Positions 54,201 through 63,616 of a DNA stretch of 64,000 nucleotides are shown one piece after another. The notes under the pieces were generated by a model. The model saw only the letters and a program-made list of their open reading frames with translations, was not told the origin of the DNA and ran no database searches. A program made the position numbers and the translations under genes. Source of the DNA: Xylophilus sp. GW821-FHT01B05 (GTDB lineage: Bacteria; Pseudomonadota; Gammaproteobacteria; Burkholderiales; Burkholderiaceae_C); assembly GCA_038961845.1 (NCBI GenBank), contig CP152408.1, positions 310,001 to 374,000 of the forward strand, in the 5' to 3' direction. Each line of letters starts with the position of its first letter. The first letter of the stretch is position 1.

Positions 54201-55430
54201 ATGATGAGACCCGCGAGCAAATACCCCTCCGCCGATGGCCTCTGGACCGGCCTGCGCCTGGCAAGCGATGCCGAGGTGGACGCCGCCATCGTGGTGGCAC
54301 AAGGATTGATCCGCTGGGTTGGAGTGCGCAGCGCATTGCCCGCCGAGTTTGCTGGCCTCGCGCTGCACGACGGTGGCGGCGCGCTCGTCACGCCCGGCCT
54401 GGTCGATTGCCACACCCATCTGGTCTACGGCGGCCAGCGCGCCAATGAGTTTGCGATGCGGCTTGCGGGCGCTAGCTACGAGGAAGTGGCGAGGGCCGGT
54501 GGCGGCATCGTCTCCTCCGTGCGCGCCACGCGCGAAGCGGACGAAGACGCGCTCTACGCCCAGGCCGCGCCGCGGCTTGAGCAACTGCTGGCCGATGGCG
54601 TGTGCGCCATCGAGATCAAGTCGGGCTATGGTCTCGCGTTGGAGCATGAGCGCAAGCAGTTGCGCGTGGCGCGGCGGCTGGGTGAGGACTATGGCGTGAC
54701 AGTGCGCACCACCTTTCTCGGCGCGCATGCATTGCCGCCCGAATACGCGGGCCGTAGCGGCGATTACATCAACCTGGTGTGCGAGCATATGCTGCCGGCC
54801 CTGGCGGTCGAGGGGCTGGTGGATGCGGTCGATGTGTTTTGCGAATGCATCGCCTTTTCGCTGGCGGAGACCGAGCAGGTGTTCCAGGCCGCCAAGGCGC
54901 TGGGCCTGCCGGTGAAGCTGCACGCCGAGCAGCTATCGGACATGGGCGGCGCCGCGCTGGCCGCGCGCTACGGCGCGCTGTCGTGCGACCACATAGAGCA
55001 CCTGTCGGCCGAGGGCATCGCGGCCATGCGCCAGGCGGGCACCGTGGCCGTGCTGCTGCCCGGCGCCTACTACACGCTGCGCGATACGCATCTGCCGCCC
55101 ATAGCCGCGCTGCGCGCCGCGGGCGTGCCCATGGCGGTGTCGACCGACCACAACCCCGGCACCTCGCCGGCGCTGAGCCTGCTGCTGATGGTGAACATGG
55201 CCTGCACGCTGTTCCGCCTGACGGTGCCCGAGGCGCTGGCGGGCGTCACCGTGCATGCGGCGCGCGCGCTGGGCCTGCAGGACACGCATGGTGCGATCGT
55301 AGTTGGCATGCCCGCCAACTTCGTGCTGTGGAAGGTGCGCGAAGCGGCTGAGCTGGCCTATTGGTTTGGCCAACAGCCCGTGCACGCCGTCGTGCGCCAG
55401 GGCCGTATTGCCGTGGGAGCCGCCGCATGA
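54201..55430 (+). CDS. hutI: Imidazolonepropionase
   Basis: A 409-residue metal-dependent amidohydrolase opening 4-imidazolone-5-propanoate to N-formimidoyl-L-glutamate. Features: [20 protein letters not shown] with the HxH ligands, [56 protein letters not shown], and [20 protein letters not shown] with the catalytic Asp. It overlaps hutF by ATGA. Confidence 0.97.
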   Translation: MMRPASKYPSADGLWTGLRLASDAEVDAAIVVAQGLIRWVGVRSALPAEFAGLALHDGGGALVTPGLVDCHTHLVYGGQRANEFAMRLAGASYEEVARAGGGIVSSVRATREADEDALYAQAAPRLEQLLADGVCAIEIKSGYGLALEHERKQLRVARRLGEDYGVTVRTTFLGAHALPPEYAGRSGDYINLVCEHMLPALAVEGLVDAVDVFCECIAFSLAETEQVFQAAKALGLPVKLHAEQLSDMGGAALAARYGALSCDHIEHLSAEGIAAMRQAGTVAVLLPGAYYTLRDTHLPPIAALRAAGVPMAVSTDHNPGTSPALSLLLMVNMACTLFRLTVPEALAGVTVHAARALGLQDTHGAIVVGMPANFVLWKVREAAELAYWFGQQPVHAVVRQGRIAVGAAA

Positions 55431-56812
55431 CCCGCACACTTTTTGCCGCCGACGCGCTGTTGCCCGAGGGCTGGGCCAGGAACGTGCTGCTGGCATGGAA
55501 CGATGCCGGCCAGCTCACGCAGGTGCAGGCCGGTGCGCAGGCGCCAGCCGGCACGGCGGTGGCCAAAGGCCCGCTGCTGTCGGGCATGCCCAATCTGCAT
55601 TCGCATGCCTTCCAGCGTGCCTTTGCCGGCCTGACCGAATACCGCGCCGCCGAGCAGGACAGCTTCTGGAGCTGGCGCACGCTGATGTACCGCTTTGCCG
55701 CGCGGCTGGGGCCAGAGGCCATGGAGGCGATTGCCACCGGCCTCTACGCCGAGATGCTGGAGGCGGGCTACACCAGCGTCTGCGAATTCCAGTACGTGCA
55801 CCACGACCGCGACGGCCGGCCCTATGCCGACGACGCCGCGCTGAGCCGGGCGCTGCTGCGCGCGGCGCAGGCCACGGGCATTGGCATCACGCTGCTGCCG
55901 GTGCTCTACCAGACCAGCGGCTTTGGCGCCAAGCCGCCGCATGAGGGGCAGCGGCGATTTATCCGCTCCACCGATTCCATGCTGCGCCTGCTCGAAGCCC
56001 TGCGGCCAGACTGCGCAGCGCAAGGCGCGCGCCTGGGCCTGGCGCCGCACTCGCTGCGCGCGGTGCCGCCCGATGCATTGGGTGAGGCGCTGGCGGGCCT
56101 GGATGCGCTCGACGCCACCGCACCCATCCACATCCACATTGCCGAGCAGACGCAAGAGGTGGACGACTGCGTCACCTGGAGCGGCCAGCGCCCTGTGGCT
56201 TGGTTGCTGGACCACGCGGCGGTGGACGCGCGCTGGTGCCTGGTGCACGCCACCCACATGGACGCGAATGAATATGCGCGCGCCGCCCGCAGCGGCGCCG
56301 TGGCCGGCCTGTGCCCCAGCACCGAGGCCAACCTGGGCGACGGCATCTTTGACTTCACACGCTGGCGCGGCCATGGCGGCGCCTGGGGGGTGGGGTCTGA
56401 CAGCCACGCCTGCGTCAACGCGGCCGAAGAGCTGCTGCTGCTGGAATACGGCCAGCGCCTGGCCACGCGCCAGCGCAGCATAGGCGCTGACGGGGCCCAG
56501 CCGCAGGTGGCCACCGCGCTCACGCTGGCGGCCGTACAGGGCGGCGCGCAGGCTGCGGCGCGGCCTGTGGCCGGGCTGGCCGTGGGGCAGCAGGCCGACT
56601 TCGTCGTGCTCGATGCCCGGCACCGTGCGCTGCAGGGCCTGCCCACTGCAGCCGATATGCTCTCGGCCCATGTTTTTGCCAGCCACCGCAGCAGCGCCAT
56701 CGACGGCGTCTGGGTGGCCGGCCAGCCGCGCGTGACGGGCGGCCGGCATCTGCTGCAGGACGCGGCCGTAGCCGGCTTTGTTGCGGCGCGGCAAGCACTT
56801 CTCCAGGAATGA
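55427..56812 (+). CDS. hutF: Formimidoylglutamate deiminase
   Basis: A 461-residue amidohydrolase-superfamily enzyme that deaminates formimidoylglutamate to N-formylglutamate, marking the two-step (HutF plus HutG) branch. [20 protein letters not shown] carries the first metal ligands, [19 protein letters not shown] follows, then [27 protein letters not shown], and [20 protein letters not shown] with the catalytic Asp. ATG 55427 overlaps hutI; the extension upstream is a shadow of hutI. It lies 4 bp before hutG. Confidence 0.96.
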   Translation: MTRTLFAADALLPEGWARNVLLAWNDAGQLTQVQAGAQAPAGTAVAKGPLLSGMPNLHSHAFQRAFAGLTEYRAAEQDSFWSWRTLMYRFAARLGPEAMEAIATGLYAEMLEAGYTSVCEFQYVHHDRDGRPYADDAALSRALLRAAQATGIGITLLPVLYQTSGFGAKPPHEGQRRFIRSTDSMLRLLEALRPDCAAQGARLGLAPHSLRAVPPDALGEALAGLDALDATAPIHIHIAEQTQEVDDCVTWSGQRPVAWLLDHAAVDARWCLVHATHMDANEYARAARSGAVAGLCPSTEANLGDGIFDFTRWRGHGGAWGVGSDSHACVNAAEELLLLEYGQRLATRQRSIGADGAQPQVATALTLAAVQGGAQAAARPVAGLAVGQQADFVVLDARHRALQGLPTAADMLSAHVFASHRSSAIDGVWVAGQPRVTGGRHLLQDAAVAGFVAARQALLQE

Positions 56813-56816
56813 ACCC

Positions 56817-57659
56817 ATGACTTTCACTACCACCGAGCCAGCCTTTCGCTTTCGCCAGGGCACGCGCCCACTGTTGATCTCCATGCCGCACGCCGGCACC
56901 TACGTGCCGCCGGCGCTGGCCGCGCGTTTCACGGCAGAGGCGCGCCAGGTGCCCGACACCGACTGGCACATGGAGCGGCTCTATGACTTTGCCGACGCCA
57001 TTGGCGCCTCGGTGCTGGTGGCCACGCACTCGCGCTACGTGATCGACATGAACCGCCCACCCGACGGCGCCAGCCTGTACCCGGGCCAGAGCGTCACCGG
57101 CCTGTGCCCGGTCGATACCTTCGACGACACGCCGGTCTACGCCGACCCGGCCGACCAGCCCGGCGATGCCGAGATTGCAGCGCGGCGCGAAGCCCTCTGG
57201 CAGCCTTACCACGCCCAATTGGCCGCCGAGTTGGCGCGCCAGCGTGCGCAGCACGGCGTGGCCGCGCTGTGGGACGCGCATTCGATCCGCTCGGTGCTGC
57301 CGCGCTTCTTCGAAGGCAAGCTGACCGACCTCAACATTGGCACCGGCAAAGGCAGCAGCTGCGAGCCGGCGCTGGCCGAGCGCATCCTGGAAATCGCCCG
57401 CAGTGCGCCTGGGCACAGCGCAGTACTCAACGGCCGCTTCACCGGCGGCTACATCACCCGCCACTACGGCCAGCCGGGGCAGGGCGTGCACGCGGTGCAG
57501 TTGGAGATGACCCAGTGCAGCTATATGCAAGAGGCGCTGCCTTTTGACTACCTGCCCGAGGTGGCCGCGCGCGTGCAGCCGACGGTGCGGCGCATGGTCG
57601 AGGCGCTGCTGGAGCATGCGGAGTCCCGCGCGGGCATGCCTGCGGCCCGCCACCCGTAG
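56817..57659 (+). CDS. hutG: N-formylglutamate deformylase
   Basis: A 280-residue hydrolase completing the route: N-formyl-L-glutamate to glutamate and formate. RPLLISMPHAGTYVPPALAA, DTDWHMERLYDFADAIGASV, SRYVIDMNRPPDGASLYPGQ, ALWDAHSIRSVLPRFFEGKL and NGRFTGGYITRHYGQPGQGV match the FGase family. It is the last gene of the hut operon and ends 18 bp from a convergent LysR gene. Confidence 0.96.
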   Translation: MTFTTTEPAFRFRQGTRPLLISMPHAGTYVPPALAARFTAEARQVPDTDWHMERLYDFADAIGASVLVATHSRYVIDMNRPPDGASLYPGQSVTGLCPVDTFDDTPVYADPADQPGDAEIAARREALWQPYHAQLAAELARQRAQHGVAALWDAHSIRSVLPRFFEGKLTDLNIGTGKGSSCEPALAERILEIARSAPGHSAVLNGRFTGGYITRHYGQPGQGVHAVQLEMTQCSYMQEALPFDYLPEVAARVQPTVRRMVEALLEHAESRAGMPAARHP

Positions 57660-57677
57660 CCCCCGGCACTCTGTGAG

Positions 57678-58577
57678 TTACCTGTGCCGCCTTGTCTTGA
57701 CCATGCGCCAGAAGGCGGAGGCCACGGGCGATAGGCGGTCTTCATTGAGGCATGCGAAACCAATGCGGCGGGAACTGCCGGGGCTCAGGTTCCGATAGAC
57801 CACGCCCGGGTAGTGTTCCGGCAGCGCCAGTTCGGCGATCACCGAGACGCCTTCACCTCTGGAGACGAAATCGAGGATCGATAGAAGCTGTGAAAGCTCA
57901 TGCGTGATCCTGGGCGTCAAGTCTGCCTTTGCAAACATGCGGGCAATAAGGCTTTGAGAGCCGGCACTCGTCAAGATGAATGGGCAGGCGGCAAGGTCTC
58001 GCAGGTTGACCGTTGCCCCGCTTGCCAAAGGATGGTGTTCCGGCAGTACCGCGACAAGCTGGTCATTCATCAGCGGCAGCGTGTCGAAGTTGGGCCGTGG
58101 GAGCGTGACTACCCCGATTTCGAGCTTGCGTTCAATCAGGTCTTGCTCAATTTCAGAGTCGGGCTTCTCAAAGACCCGAACGTCAATACCGGGGTACTTA
58201 TCCCTGAACCGCGAAAGAATGGGCGGCAGCAGCCTCAGCGATGAGCTGAGCCCGAAGGAACCCAGCTTCAACTGCCCCGTCTTGAGGCCAGCACTGGCGC
58301 CTGCCGTCGCCTTGATGAGCTCCAGGGCGGCAAACAGGTCCCTGACATGGGGCAGGATTTGCTGCCCTGCATGTGACAGGCCGACGCCCGTAGCGCTTCG
58401 GTCCAGCAGCGCCGCGCCCAATGAGTCTTCGAGCGCGCGCAGGGCATGGCTGGTAGCCGACGGCGTCATGCCGACCTTGGCCCCCGCGCTTGCAATGCCG
58501 GTGGACCCCGCCAAAGACAGGAACAACTCAAGCTGCCTCAGCGTTGGCGTGGGCGTGACCAGGTGAGCTTGCTTCAT
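57678..58577 (-). CDS. LysR-family transcriptional regulator of the aminotransferase module
   Basis: A 299-residue regulator. HTH: TLRQLELFLSLAGSTGIASA, GMTPSATSHALRALEDSLGA (about residues 12-58). The effector domain includes LKLGSFGLSSSLRLLPPILS, LPLMNDQLVAVLPEHHPLAS and VSRGEGVSVIAELALPEHYP. The Met at 58577 is used because upstream codons run through the AT-rich promoter. Divergent from the aminotransferase gene with a palindromic site between. Codon choice is less extreme in GC than in the neighbouring hut genes. Confidence 0.9.
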   Translation of the reverse strand: MKQAHLVTPTPTLRQLELFLSLAGSTGIASAGAKVGMTPSATSHALRALEDSLGAALLDRSATGVGLSHAGQQILPHVRDLFAALELIKATAGASAGLKTGQLKLGSFGLSSSLRLLPPILSRFRDKYPGIDVRVFEKPDSEIEQDLIERKLEIGVVTLPRPNFDTLPLMNDQLVAVLPEHHPLASGATVNLRDLAACPFILTSAGSQSLIARMFAKADLTPRITHELSQLLSILDFVSRGEGVSVIAELALPEHYPGVVYRNLSPGSSRRIGFACLNEDRLSPVASAFWRMVKTRRHR

Positions 58578-58594
58578 GGATCGACCAACGGGGG

Positions 58595-58610
58595 TTGAAT
58601 TCAAATTCAA
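58595..58610. promoter_or_regulatory. Candidate LysR operator
   Basis: TTGAATTCAAATTCAA has 7-bp perfect arms around CA, in an unusually AT-rich 86-bp gap between the divergent LysR and aminotransferase genes. A possible -10 box TAGAAT (58634-58639) follows towards the aminotransferase gene. Confidence 0.6.
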
Positions 58611-58663
58611 TTTTATGTGAAGAACATGAATCCTAGAATTTGCTGAACTCATAGGCAGCCGTC

Positions 58664-59863
58664 ATGTTCTCCAGCGTCATCTCCACCCTCCGGGCCTCAC
58701 CGATCCAAGTGATGGCTGAACGTACCCGCCAAGCCGTGACGGCGGGGCAGCATGTCATCGACATGACGCTGGGCGAGCCTGACTTCCCGACGCCCGATCA
58801 CATCGGCGAGGCGGCCGCCAGGGCCATCGCTGACGGCGAGACTCGCTACACGCCCATCAATGGCTCCGTTGCCTTGCGGCAGGCCATCGTCGCCAAGTTC
58901 GCCAAGGACAACGAAATCGCCTGTTCGGTCGCCGACATCTCGGTGGGCTGTGGCGGCAAGCAGGTGATCTACCAGGCCTTTCTCGCCACGCTCAATCCTG
59001 GTGACGAAGTCCTTATCCCGGCCCCTTACTGGGCCTCGTATGGTGACATCGTGGAGATGAATGGGGGGACTCTGCGGCCCATCATGACCAAGCCGGAAGA
59101 CGGCTACGCACTGGCGCCGGAAGCCCTGGCTGCTGCAATCACCAAGGCCAGCAAGTGGCTTGTCCTCAACTCGCCCAGCAATCCCAGCGGTACGGCCTAT
59201 ACCAAGGAGGCCCTGCTGGAGTTCGCGCAGGTCATTCGCCGAAGCAAGCACCAGGATTTTCTGATCATGGTCGACGACATCTACGAGCACATCGTCTATG
59301 ACGGCCGCCCATTCGTGACGCTGGCCCAGGTGGCGCCAGACCTCGCGGGCCGGATCCTGACCATCAATGGCGTGTCCAAGGCCTACTCGATGACGGGCTG
59401 GCGTGTCGGCTATGCCTGCGGGCCCCGCCCCTTGATCGAGGCGATGACCAAGCTGCAGATGCAGATCAACTCGCACACATCGTCGATCTCGCAAGCCGCC
59501 GCCGTTGCCGCCCTGACCGGCCCACAGGATGAAGTCCATCGCCGGCGCGCGATCTTCGAAGCTCGCCGCGACTACCTGCTTGGCGAATTCTCGAACATCG
59601 CGGGACTGAAGACCCCCAAGCCCGAAGGCGCCTTCTATCTTTTCCCCGACGTGCGCAGCTTCATTGGCCGTCGCACCACCGACGGAGAAATCATTGCCGA
59701 CGATGTGGCGTTGGCGTCCTATCTCCTGGACAAGGGGGTGGCGCTCGTGCCCGGCTCTGGTTTTGGTATGCCGGGCTTTGTTCGCCTTTCCTACGCCACC
59801 TCGGACAAGAACCTCAAGGTCGCCAGTGACCGAATGAAGTCCGCACTCGAGAGCCTCTGCTGA
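58664..59863 (+). CDS. Class I/II pyridoxal phosphate-dependent aminotransferase
   Basis: A 399-residue fold-type I aminotransferase of the aspartate aminotransferase subgroup I-gamma. Landmarks: IDMTLGEPDFPTPDHIGEAA, YTPINGSVALRQAIVAKF, LVLNSPSNPSGTAY, DDIYEHIVYDG, the PLP lysine Lys239 in INGVSKAYSMTGWRVGYA, and the C-terminal RLSYATSDKNL with the substrate-carboxylate Arg. The substrate is an amino acid, probably aspartate-like or aromatic. It leads a module with a Bug protein, an M20 deacylase and an AEC permease, perhaps acting on the amino acid released by the deacylase. Confidence 0.93.
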   Translation: MFSSVISTLRASPIQVMAERTRQAVTAGQHVIDMTLGEPDFPTPDHIGEAAARAIADGETRYTPINGSVALRQAIVAKFAKDNEIACSVADISVGCGGKQVIYQAFLATLNPGDEVLIPAPYWASYGDIVEMNGGTLRPIMTKPEDGYALAPEALAAAITKASKWLVLNSPSNPSGTAYTKEALLEFAQVIRRSKHQDFLIMVDDIYEHIVYDGRPFVTLAQVAPDLAGRILTINGVSKAYSMTGWRVGYACGPRPLIEAMTKLQMQINSHTSSISQAAAVAALTGPQDEVHRRRAIFEARRDYLLGEFSNIAGLKTPKPEGAFYLFPDVRSFIGRRTTDGEIIADDVALASYLLDKGVALVPGSGFGMPGFVRLSYATSDKNLKVASDRMKSALESLC

Positions 59864-59917
59864 TTGCCGCCTGCCTGGCAGATGAGCCGGCTGCCAGTCG
59901 CACACAGAAAAATATAA

Positions 59918-59938
59918 GCGGCCCAAGCAATGGGCCGC
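59918..59938. terminator. Hairpin after the aminotransferase gene
   Basis: GCGGCCCA and TGGGCCGC form an 8-bp perfect stem with loop AGCAA in the 138-bp gap before the Bug gene. There is no T tract, so it may be a weak terminator, an attenuator or a processing site. Confidence 0.45.
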
Positions 59939-60001
59939 ACCCCATCCGAAGAGGCATGTGCCTGCTCGCCAGGCGTCTAGTGTCATCACCAAGGGGAAGC
60001 C

Positions 60002-60967
60002 ATGGACCGTCGTAAATTCATATCCGCCGCCGCTGCCGGAGCAATGGGGGCGCCCGCCTATGTGCGCGCGCAGGACAAGGTCGTCCGCATCATCGTGCCT
60101 TTTGCCACTGGTGGATCGGGTGACCTGATCCCGCGCTTGATCGCGCCCAAACTCTCCGAATTTCTGAAGCAGCCCGTCATCGTTGACAACCGGGCCGGCG
60201 CCGGTGGGAAGGTGGGAGCAGTCCTCGTATCCAGGGCTGAGCCGGATGGCTTCACTCTGGGCGTTGCGACGGTCAGCACCCACGGGATTCAGCCCGCCGT
60301 GTCGGAGAAGCCACCCTATGACCCGGTTGCCGGCTTTGCACAGATCGGCAATATCGCGATGGTGCCGAATGTGGTCTCGGTGAATTCCGGCATTCATGCG
60401 AAGAGCGTTGCCGAGTTTGTGAAGCTGGCCAACTCGACCGAGGGCGGCCTGACATATGCCTCGCCAGGCGTCGGCTCCTTGGGGCACATGATGGGGGAAC
60501 TCTTTCGCCAATCCACCAAGGCCAATCTGCGGCACGTGCCCTATAGAGGTGCGGGCCCGGCATTGCAGGACGTCATGGGCGGTGTCGTCGATATGCTTTG
60601 CGACAACTTCCCCGCCTCCCTTCCCCAGATCAGAAGCGGCCGCCTTTACCCGCTTGCGGTGGCGTGGAAGGGGCGGCTTTCCCAAAGCCCGGAAACGCCG
60701 ACCTTCGATGAAGTCGGGATTCACGATCTGAATGACCCTGCGTGGTTCGGCCTTGTCGCGCCTCCCGGAGTGGCCCAAAGCCGAGTCGCCCAGCTCCACG
60801 AAGGCCTGGTCTATGCCTTGAGAGACCCCAATGTCGAGGCCCGAATAAAGGAACTTGGCGCTGTTCCTTCAGGCAATACCCCAAAGGAATTCAGAGACCA
60901 GATTCGAGCAGAGCTCGAAAAATGGAAGAAGGTCGCCAAGGCCGGCAACATCTCTTTGGAGGCCTGA
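60002..60967 (+). CDS. Bug-family solute-binding protein (Tat-type signal)
   Basis: A 321-residue periplasmic binding protein. The start MDRRKFISAAAAGAMGAPAY has a twin-arginine motif. Bug features: VRIIVPFATGGSGDLIPRLI, VDNRAGAGGKVGAVLVSRAE, ASPGVGSLGHMMGELF, VPYRGAGPALQDVMGGVVDM. AAGGGGA-type ribosome site upstream. No TctAB genes nearby. It lies 4 bp before the M20 deacylase gene, so the ligand is likely the N-acyl amino acid or similar compound that the deacylase cleaves. Confidence 0.93.
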   Translation: MDRRKFISAAAAGAMGAPAYVRAQDKVVRIIVPFATGGSGDLIPRLIAPKLSEFLKQPVIVDNRAGAGGKVGAVLVSRAEPDGFTLGVATVSTHGIQPAVSEKPPYDPVAGFAQIGNIAMVPNVVSVNSGIHAKSVAEFVKLANSTEGGLTYASPGVGSLGHMMGELFRQSTKANLRHVPYRGAGPALQDVMGGVVDMLCDNFPASLPQIRSGRLYPLAVAWKGRLSQSPETPTFDEVGIHDLNDPAWFGLVAPPGVAQSRVAQLHEGLVYALRDPNVEARIKELGAVPSGNTPKEFRDQIRAELEKWKKVAKAGNISLEA

Positions 60968-60971
60968 AGCA

Positions 60972-62183
60972 ATGGCTCCGCTTGCCGAAGACACGCCGCT
61001 GCTGGGTATTCTGGGCGACCTCGTCGCGTTCAGAACCACCTCTGGCGGCGACAGCAATCTGGCGCTCCTCTCGTATATCGAGGCGCACCTGGAACCCCTG
61101 GGTTTTGGTTTCCGTCGCACGCTGAGCGCAGACGGGCAGAGGGGAAATCTCTTCGCCAGTTTCGGCGGCCTGTCTGGCGGGCTTCTGCTTTCCGGGCACA
61201 CCGACGTCGTGCCGGTACAGGGCCAGGACTGGTCACGACCGGCTTTTGCGTTGAGCCAAGCCGATGGGCGCGCCTACGGGCGTGGTGTCTGTGACATGAA
61301 GGGCTTCATCGCCTGCGTGCTGGCAGCGGTGAAAAGCGCAGACCTTCGCCAGCTGGGCATGCCTCTCCACCTGGCATTTACCTACGACGAGGAGATCGGC
61401 TGCCTTGGTGTCCGCGATCTGCTGGCGGACTTGGCAAGGCACGATATTCAGCCGGCGTTCTGCATCGTTGGAGAACCGACCTCCATGAAGGTGGTGCGCG
61501 CCCACAAGGGCCGCCGGGGGCTTCGGTGCCTGGTTCAAGGCAGGGCCGCCCACTCCTCACTGGCCGGCCTTGGCGTCAACGCCGCTGAAGCTGCAGCAGA
61601 AATGGCCGTGGCTATCAAGGCCCAGGCGCAGAGCATTCGGCAATACCAGGATGCCGGTTTTTATGTGCCGTATTCGACGATGGCGGTCTGCAGATTTCAT
61701 AGCGGGTTTGCCGCAAACGTGATTCCCGAGAAGGCAGAGCTGGATTTCGATATCCGCTATCTGCCGGCGGCCGACCCTGACGAGATCATGACGCCGGTAC
61801 TGGCAGCGGCCAGCGCCATCCAGGACTCGATGCGGGCCAAGGATAAGGAGTCGAGCATTACCGTCCAGATCAAGACCGATGTGCCCGCGCTGATGCCTAC
61901 GGCCGGGACGCAGGCTCTGGAGGCACTGCTCCAGTCCGCTGGGGCAAGCACGGGCGACCACGTGGCATTTACCACCGAGGGCGGGCTGTACCAAGGCGGG
62001 GGAATTCCCACCGTTGTATGCGGACCGGGAAATATCGAGCAGGCGCATACGGCCGATGAGTTCATCGAGATCTCCGAGCTCCTGGCGTACCAGGCGCTGC
62101 TGGCCCGGTTGTTCGCAGCAGGTCTGCCGCCGCCGATGGCCCGAGCCGAAAACCCATCCAGCCTAGCCAACTCGAGTCCATGA
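60972..62183 (+). CDS. M20 family deacylase (acetylornithine deacetylase/ArgE-like)
   Basis: A 403-residue zinc hydrolase. Metal and catalytic residues are visible: His76 (LLLSGHTDVVPV), Asp108 in YGRGVCDMKGFIACV, and the Glu pair near 140 (TYDEEIGCLGVRD), then IVGEPTSMKVVRAHKGRRGL and the C-terminal CGPGNIEQAHTADEFIEISE. Gene context (aminotransferase, Bug protein, AEC permease) points to catabolism of an imported N-acyl amino acid rather than arginine biosynthesis. It has a short extra C-terminal tail (PPPMARAENPSSLANSSP). Confidence 0.9.
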   Translation: MAPLAEDTPLLGILGDLVAFRTTSGGDSNLALLSYIEAHLEPLGFGFRRTLSADGQRGNLFASFGGLSGGLLLSGHTDVVPVQGQDWSRPAFALSQADGRAYGRGVCDMKGFIACVLAAVKSADLRQLGMPLHLAFTYDEEIGCLGVRDLLADLARHDIQPAFCIVGEPTSMKVVRAHKGRRGLRCLVQGRAAHSSLAGLGVNAAEAAAEMAVAIKAQAQSIRQYQDAGFYVPYSTMAVCRFHSGFAANVIPEKAELDFDIRYLPAADPDEIMTPVLAAASAIQDSMRAKDKESSITVQIKTDVPALMPTAGTQALEALLQSAGASTGDHVAFTTEGGLYQGGGIPTVVCGPGNIEQAHTADEFIEISELLAYQALLARLFAAGLPPPMARAENPSSLANSSP

Positions 62184-62184
62184 A

Positions 62185-63111
62185 ATGACCGCTACCTTCA
62201 TCGCCGCACTGATTCCCATCGCACTGCTCATCGCGGTGGGAGCCGTGCTCAGGCGCACCCATCTTCTGGCAGAGGCCTTCTGGGGGCAGGCGGAGCGCCT
62301 GAGCTATTACGTCTTGCTGCCCTGCCTGTTCTTCTATGGTTTGGCTGTCGCGCGATTTGACAGCGTTCCGATCTGGGACATGGGCTGTGTGCTTTTCTTC
62401 TCCACCGTTGGGGTGGCGCTGGCGTTGTTCCTGGTGCGCCCTCTGGTGAAAGGCAGTGATGCCGCCTTCACTTCCATCTTCCAGGGCAGCATCAGGTTCA
62501 ATAACTATGTCGGTGTTTCTGCCGCCGCCGCGCTGTTGGGCGCGAATGGCGTAGCACTTGCGGCCTTGGCAAATGCGGTCATCGTGCCGACCGTGAATGT
62601 CCTGTGCGTTCTGGTGTTCGCGAGGTATGGCGCTCTTGGACGAATATCCGCCAGGAACATCCTCAAGCAGCTGATGCTGAACCCGCTGGTGGTGGCATGC
62701 GTGCTCGGCGTGTTGTTCCATTTGACGGGGCTGCCGCTGCCCTCCGCCGTCGACCCGGTCATCAAGTCGCTGGGGCAGGCCTCGCTGCCGCTGGGCCTGG
62801 TCTGCGTTGGCGCCGCGCTGAGCTTTTCCGCCGCCGGCACCTGGATTCGACCCTTGTGCATTTCGTCGCTCATCAAGTTCGGCTTCATGCCCGTGGCCAC
62901 CACCGTCGCGTGCCTGGCTTTCGGGCTCAGTGGGCCGGCCGCCATTGCAGCGCTGATCTTCCAGGCGCTGCCGACGGCCTCTTCCTCCTACATCATGGCT
63001 CGGCAATTGGGTGGTGATGCGCCACTCATGGCCGGGATCACCGCCGCGCAGACGCTTGTGGCGGGTTTCGCCCTGCCGCTGGCGGTCATTGGGCTCCAGC
63101 GTTTTCTCTAG
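62185..63111 (+). CDS. AEC family transporter
   Basis: A 308-residue inner-membrane protein with about ten helices: FIAALIPIALLIAVGAVLRR at the start, RLSYYVLLPCLFFYGLAVAR, FQGSIRFNNYVGVSAAAALL, and the closing half QALPTASSSYIMARQLGGDA typical of AEC/auxin-efflux-like carriers. Such proteins export or exchange small organic acids and amino-acid-like compounds. It begins 1 bp after the M20 gene and ends the module. Export of a by-product such as an organic acid is a guess. Confidence 0.92.
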   Translation: MTATFIAALIPIALLIAVGAVLRRTHLLAEAFWGQAERLSYYVLLPCLFFYGLAVARFDSVPIWDMGCVLFFSTVGVALALFLVRPLVKGSDAAFTSIFQGSIRFNNYVGVSAAAALLGANGVALAALANAVIVPTVNVLCVLVFARYGALGRISARNILKQLMLNPLVVACVLGVLFHLTGLPLPSAVDPVIKSLGQASLPLGLVCVGAALSFSAAGTWIRPLCISSLIKFGFMPVATTVACLAFGLSGPAAIAALIFQALPTASSSYIMARQLGGDAPLMAGITAAQTLVAGFALPLAVIGLQRFL

Positions 63112-63140
63112 GTGTGGCCCATTGCCCCAATGCCCTGGCC

Positions 63141-63551
63141 TCAATCCAGGAACCGACCCGCCGTGCCCGCCGGCGGCAGCAGGCACTGCTCGCTGCGGCC
63201 AAACAGGCGGTAGCGGTGGCGCGCCATCCAGCGGTAGGCGGCGTCGCGCCAGGGCGCGGGCACGATCCACACGGCCCAGGCCAGGCGCCAGGGCCAGCCC
63301 AATGCATGCAGGATGCGCAGCAGCGCGCCGGTGTAGCGCCAGACGCGGCCCGGGGTTACCAGCAGCAGGGTTTCCAGCGCGTCGGGCTGCAGGCCCGCGT
63401 CCAGCAGCAGTTGGCGGCCGGTGGCGCCTTGCATCGAGGCAAAGCGCAGCAGGCCACGGCGGTCGTGGCGCAGCAGAAACTGCACCCAGCGGCTGCACAG
63501 CAGGCATTGGGCATCGAAGACGACGATCAGCGGGGTGCTTGGGGACGGCAT
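63141..63551 (-). CDS. DCC family thiol-disulfide oxidoreductase-like protein (DUF393)
   Basis: A 136-residue protein. The N-terminal VFDAQCLLCSRWVQFLLRHD carries the DxxCxxC motif of the family (Asp-x-x-Cys-x-x-Cys), and the rest (LRFASMQGATGRQLLLDAGL, WRYTGALLRILHALGWPWRL, WMARHRYRLFGRSEQCLLPP) matches DUF393. A role in redox or repair is suspected for the family but not established. ATG 63551 starts just before the domain; an ATG at 63569 is possible. It is divergent from the phosphodiesterase-like gene. Confidence 0.9.
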   Translation of the reverse strand: MPSPSTPLIVVFDAQCLLCSRWVQFLLRHDRRGLLRFASMQGATGRQLLLDAGLQPDALETLLLVTPGRVWRYTGALLRILHALGWPWRLAWAVWIVPAPWRDAAYRWMARHRYRLFGRSEQCLLPPAGTAGRFLD

Positions 63552-63616
63552 GGCGCCAGTGTGCGCCATCGCTGGAATGATTCATGCTGCGCCATTGGCC
63601 CACTCTGGATGCCCCC

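Noticed and set aside
58697..60799. A 700-codon minus-strand frame
   Set aside because: Antisense to the aminotransferase and Bug genes and crosses their intergenic hairpin; no recognisable motif.
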